Shown here: positions 54,601 through 60,600 of the stretch, piece by piece | Layout of the letters: each line of letters begins with the position of its first letter | Numbering within the stretch: position 1 is the stretch's first letter | Assembly (NCBI GenBank): GCA_007844125.1 | Contig: CM017561.1 | Span: 33,132,700 to 33,196,699, forward strand | Source of the DNA: Sinonovacula constricta | Lineage: Eukaryota; Mollusca; Bivalvia; Cardiida; Solecurtidae | DNA: 64,000 nucleotides | Direction of reading: 5' to 3' | Notes under the pieces: generated by a model | The model's input: only the letters and a program-made list of their open reading frames with translations | Database searches by the model: none | What the model was told of the DNA's origin: nothing | Position numbers and translations under genes: made by a program

Positions 54601-57600
54601 TTGTGTTCGATTAAACTGCCTAACAAGTTGTGTTCGATTAAACTGCCAAACAAGTCGTGTTCTACTAAACGTTCTTGAGATTCAAGAAACAAGTCGTGTT
54701 CGATTAAACTGTCAAACAAAAGGTAATGACAGTGTTCTAAGTATTCTGCAACAAACTATCTTACAACACAGTGACTACTTGTAGTAAATTTAAAGTCCAG
54801 TAGAAATTGTCAAATCAAAAGCTTAAACCTAGCTTAAAACTATTATTAAAAGGAATACCCCAAATGCAAATCGAGTATGCCGCATTTCCTGAGCGGTTTA
54901 GAATGATCTCTCCTAACATGTATTTGATATCAGACTACATTTTTCAGTCTGTCATAGGCAATCGCTTTGGTTAATACGAGCATCTTGGACTCTTGATGCA
55001 CAAAACAACCAAAGTTTACAAAATATCATAAAAAAAAAACACAATACGTTCATTGTGTATTGCAGTACTGTATTGACTTTACCCAGTATTGCAATATAGC
55101 GGTATACCACGACAGCCCTAGATCACAGTAACCAGTAGACTATATGTTCTTAATATATTTAAGCAACAGCACCTCAAACTTAAAATACTATCTTTAATTT
55201 ACACCTTGAAGCAAAACCAGTAGCCAAGTAAACTGGCCATTACATGAAGCATTATTAAGGATTTAGCTTACGAGAGCTGAGTTTTTCTCCTTGAAGTTAG
55301 AAGCTATGTCTTGCAGCTCCATGGCACCTGCTAGGAGCCCTGTGGCATATGAACGGATAGGCTCCTCCCCTTTCTCCGCCCACTTCAACAGCTGCTCCAC
55401 CAGACCCTCCTAAAGAAAGTGAAAAAGGTTCTAATTTGGTAAAATTAAATAAAAGAATGATTCATAACCAGTGGTAATTTTCCATTTTCATTTTTCCAAA
55501 TGTCTCACAATCTTGTAATCAATTGAAAACAGGACACAGAGAGATATTTCCAAGAACAGTTGACAAGTTAACTAATTCCCACACTGTAAAAAAGTGTGCA
55601 TTTTAAAGGTGGTATCCAACAGTTTGTTTATATCAAAGTCATGTAACAATACCTTACCACTGCTTTGGGGATTAGGGCATAATGTCTGCACAGACTCATA
55701 CTTTAATATAAGTAAAAATGGTGTTGAAGATTGCCTACATTGTTAGACAGTACAAATTGTGATAAAACACTAAAAGTTCAGTCATTCCAAATCTATATAT
55801 AAGCACAATAAAGGTCACTGCTAAAAATAGATACCGATGTCAGAGCTGATTACCCGGATGACAATATAATGTAATCAAAAGTCAGTTGTCACATGGTTTT
55901 CCTAGTTAAAAATAGCTACCTCTGCAGTGTGGCTCTGATCAGAAATACCTGTTTGCAATGAGGAATGGGGATTTATGATTCAATGTTCACAATGATCAAG
56001 GGCATCAAGGAGTAGCATTTTACAAGATCTTTTCAGGTAACAATGACTTATTTGGATATTTGAGAAAGAAATATTGTCCGATTCCACATTTCAGTCAACT
56101 GTTTATTAGTAGAGAGTGAGAGGGTAACAGAGAATGTGGAAAAGGAAGGTCTTGTTCCAATGTCAATAGCACATCCCATTACCTCACTAAAACAAAATGT
56201 AATAAGACTGTATGCACCATGTGTCAACATTTTTGTTCACTATACTCCATGTAGCATACATTAACAAAGCATGCATTTTTGTGTAAGCAAGGAATGAAGT
56301 GACATGGCTTGTACAATGTAACTAGTTAATAACATTTGGTAATTTATAAAACTTGTAAGCATTAGGCAATCAAACAATTTCATTAGATAGAATATTTATT
56401 TGTGTGTGTATCTACATACATACACAAAGATAGAGAGATAGGAGAGATAAAGAAAAGAGAGAGAGGGATGAAAAGAAAAGCTCATTATTTCATTCATTAT
56501 TTCTGGTACATCAACAATTATTTGTTAGCTATATCATCCCGCCAACAGTATTTCAGTTATTTATAGATGGTGTCCACTTGAAAAAGATATAGTGCTGCCT
56601 TCACTGGGAATAGCATGCTGTAAACACCTGCCATGGTACCACACCCAGTCATATTATCAGGTCAACCAGTCGTGGAAGTACCCTAATATTTGCTTGAGCA
56701 TTAGCATGGGAACAATACCACTAACATTTTTAACGACTTTGGTAAGCCATGGTCCAGGATCAAACCCTAGGTCTTCATTTCCTGAAACCAACGCACTACC
56801 GATTGCGCTTCCATAGGTGGATAATGGTGTAAGGACGATGCTTGCACTTATTCATTATTAATACAAATATCTCTGGAACTGTTATACCCAATACAGCTTC
56901 TTGAAACACCTGCCATATTTCCTTACTTATCATCAATATGAAAATCTTTGGGTTTATATACATACAGTTTCTTGAAATACGACGGAAGTCTCTAGCCCTG
57001 GCAAAATATCATACAGCAGACGACATGCCACCGTCTGTATGGCAAGATTACGGCCCGAGTGTAAAACATAGCTCGTAACCAACTGAAATTACACAGAACA
57101 CAACTGCAAACAAGAGCAAAACTGGAACAAAAAAGAGAAAAAGAACTTCATCATATGATAACATTGAAGAAAAATGAAGGGCATAACAAGAAGCAACAAT
57201 GTTCTGAACTGCTCAAATAAAGGAACAGGCAATTCACTTGTAACAACTGCAAATATCAACAGTTTTTGTTTGCTGCAAAGCCTTAAAGTAAACATGTATG
57301 CATTTCCTTAATTTACATCAAGAACAGTTAATTCTGCTTTCATGGAACATATCATTAATCCCTCCCCACCAACTTAATATACTGTTTGTGCATTGAAGGT
57401 TTTTAGATTTCCCACAAAAAAGGGAATAAAGAGTAAAGAAATGCATTAAATGTTTAAGCTTTAAGGCATTGAAGTGTACCGTCTCAATAAAGACTTCTTT
57501 TTTCTCAATAGCTGGTAACAATGTATATAAGAGACGTGCTGAAGTTGCATGAAGTACATCATCCCCATGGCTTTCACCCAAGTAGCTATGCAGAAACTGC

Positions 57601-60600
57601 AAACAATATACACTCAATGTACTGGGTATTGATTGCAGGGAAATAGCAAATTGAAAAAGTGTGTAAAGGCACTGTAACAGTTGTGTAAGATGATAATATA
57701 CCTGTACCACAATAATTTCTACATAATGCACTGTTTTACCAATGTTGATATCGAGGTTGGTTGTACCTTAAACACAAGACACTACAACAATAACAATAAA
57801 TGTTGTTTATACAATAAAATTTGATATGTATCAGGAATTTTTGTGTATGTAACAGAAATATCAAGCTTTTATCTCTGGTAGTTTTACTAAATAGCCCAAA
57901 AGGAACTAACAGGCATTCAGGAAAATTGCCACGTCCTGGTGGCGTTGTTTGAAGATAAAATACTTTGAACATCTTTTCAATCCCTCTGTCCCCTGAAACA
58001 TCTGATGAAGTTTGGTTGAATCTGGGCCAGCTGTTTTAGAGTTGTCATTTAAAAAGTATTAACAGGCTTGGGACACCAGACATATGATGCTAGATGGTGG
58101 GTGATCACGATAGCTTACACTAGGCTCAGGTAAGCTAAAGAATGGAAACTTGAAGTGTCTTTTGCATAGTGATTATGATACGGGTGGCTATAAACTTGAA
58201 GTGTCTATAGCCTAGTGATTATGATATGGGTGGCTATAAACTTTAAGTGTCTATAGCCTAGTGATTATAATACGGAATTGTGGCTGCGCAGTTATTCATT
58301 TCACATGGGATCAGAGTTTGTTCTTTAAGTTTAGTCTACACTTTATAACTTTAAAAGAATATCTAGACAAAGAAAGTCTATCATGAGTTTCAATTGCTAA
58401 AGAAAATAGAAAAGCAGTAAAGCATTCTGAGGTATAAAGTTCCCATCATGTGATAAAAAAAAAAAGTATAAAAATATTAACTTACTCTATTCATGAAATC
58501 TTCATTTTTGAAAAGAGCTTTGAAGAGGTGGCCAAGAGTACAGGTAGGATTGGCCCTTCCTGAAATGGTTAACAAAAGACGTCCATACAAGTTGTGTATA
58601 ACAGAATTGCAGTTCAAAGGTTCAAACCTGCCACAGTATCATAGTATTCATTATATCATACTGTTAAAGAGATATATGACACTACATCACAAAATGCAAA
58701 ACAAGATATGATTTACTAAAAAACTTGACTTGAAAGAGCCTGCAAAAAAAAAAAAATACTTGCTGATGTTCAGAACTCGGGTGAGGGTTGTCATTTAACA
58801 AAACAAGCACAGGGTAACTATTATCTATGTAAGCCCATCTTAGCTGGCTTTTTTCTTTTCTAGTATCATCCACACTTGACCACTTAAGTACGGATAAAGT
58901 AAACTTTTTTATCACTTTTTGATGGAAATAATATGTCAATCAAAAAGGTTTACACAAGATTCAATATTTATTCATAGTAAATCCTCATCCTAGGTATAGT
59001 ATTGAAACTTATATGGTTATATTTTGTTCCACAATTGCAGTAGTGTTAAAATCATCATAATTAAATACAACTTTCAAGTATAAAGAGATTGCCAGAGCTC
59101 ATAACAAAATGTCCCAACATAGATACATTACATACCATAAAGTTTTATTGATAAGACACAGTTTTTTGCCCAAAATTATGATATAAAAGTGGGGGATGCA
59201 TCTTATCAATGCGAAGTAAAGTTTCCCCCTTTTTTCCAGACCAAAATTGACCCTTAGACAAAATCCAACCACAGAGACTATCGCCGATAGTATCTGCAAT
59301 AGACAACTGGACTGAGCTATTTTGAGGAAAAAGTTACAGTGTTTTACCTAAAATTTGACATGTAACATAAAAAGAGACATTTAAATTTGTTTCTGTATAA
59401 AAAAACACAATAATATGCAATAAATTTTTGCATAAATATCACTTTATTCTAACAAAATCAGCGAAGTTTCATAATCTGGAAACGGTTATTGAGTTTTAGT
59501 GAAATGGGCATATTCATTGACGACGCTGTTATTATCATTGTCTAAGTAATATGATATTATTCAATTGATGAATTTTGATTTGAAATTTGTTTTATTTTGA
59601 ATGTTTACTACGAATAAATTTTAATTTGAAATTAAGAACCCATTTAACAACAATAAAATGTGCATTGGCTATTTATGCAGACGAGTTTTCACACCTCTTT
59701 TGATGTTAATAGATCGTCCATCATCCGTAAGTAATTACAAAGGTGCATAGAACTGTTTGTAAGCGGTCACTTAAATACCCTGGTGTGAAAATGAACATTT
59801 AAAAGCCTTTAGTTGTTATTTTAATTGTCATTTGTGTGTTTGTTCCATGTGTCGAGAACTTAATTATAGGCAGAGAACTTAATTGTTTTTATGACATGCT
59901 GCTGCGTGAAACAGGATGTTCCCTCGTCTCTCAATTGTGTAGGGCTAGGATATACATACTTTTGAAGACACTTAGAGAATAATAAGCTTTCGGCACAAAC
60001 ACCGATTTAGTGAACAATTGAAACATGTTCCCTTGAGTCAAATCAAGCGATGCGCCGACGCGGCAGGGTTTTATTAGGAACAGGGGAAGACGCTGGATGT
60101 TGGTCAAAAGGGGAAAAATTGCGCGAAATATACAAAATTTGGGAAAATTCAGTATATTATATATTTCTTTATATTACTTTAACTTTCATTAACAAGTCTT
60201 AAAGAAGTCTTTTAAGGCTAGATTAAGCCTAAAGAGGCATGTCTCTTTGATTCCTGCAGCTGTTTCCAGCATTTGGATAACATAGCCATGACACCTAACA
60301 TTGGTGTATTTTTCAGCAGATGCCTTATGCCTTGCACTGTTATAGTGAGTTTCAAGTCTCCTTGAAGGATTATCACTTACCACTGCACCACATGAAACAT
60401 AGGGCACATTAATGTCATTTCTTGATGCAAACAGTTACACTATTTGCACTATTTGAACTATAATATAGTCAAGTATACAGTGATTCATAAATGAGTTGAT
60501 TGAAATGACAATTTTCTTTTGATTTGGAACTTTCAATTACCATTGGGAAGTCAGCAACTGATGCAGTATTGCAAGCCAACTGTTGCTGTTAAGAAAATGT

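Noticed and set aside
54450..54719. 89-codon minus frame with repeated [15 protein letters not shown]
   Set aside because: It is the internal minisatellite of the hAT element, not a leucine-rich protein.
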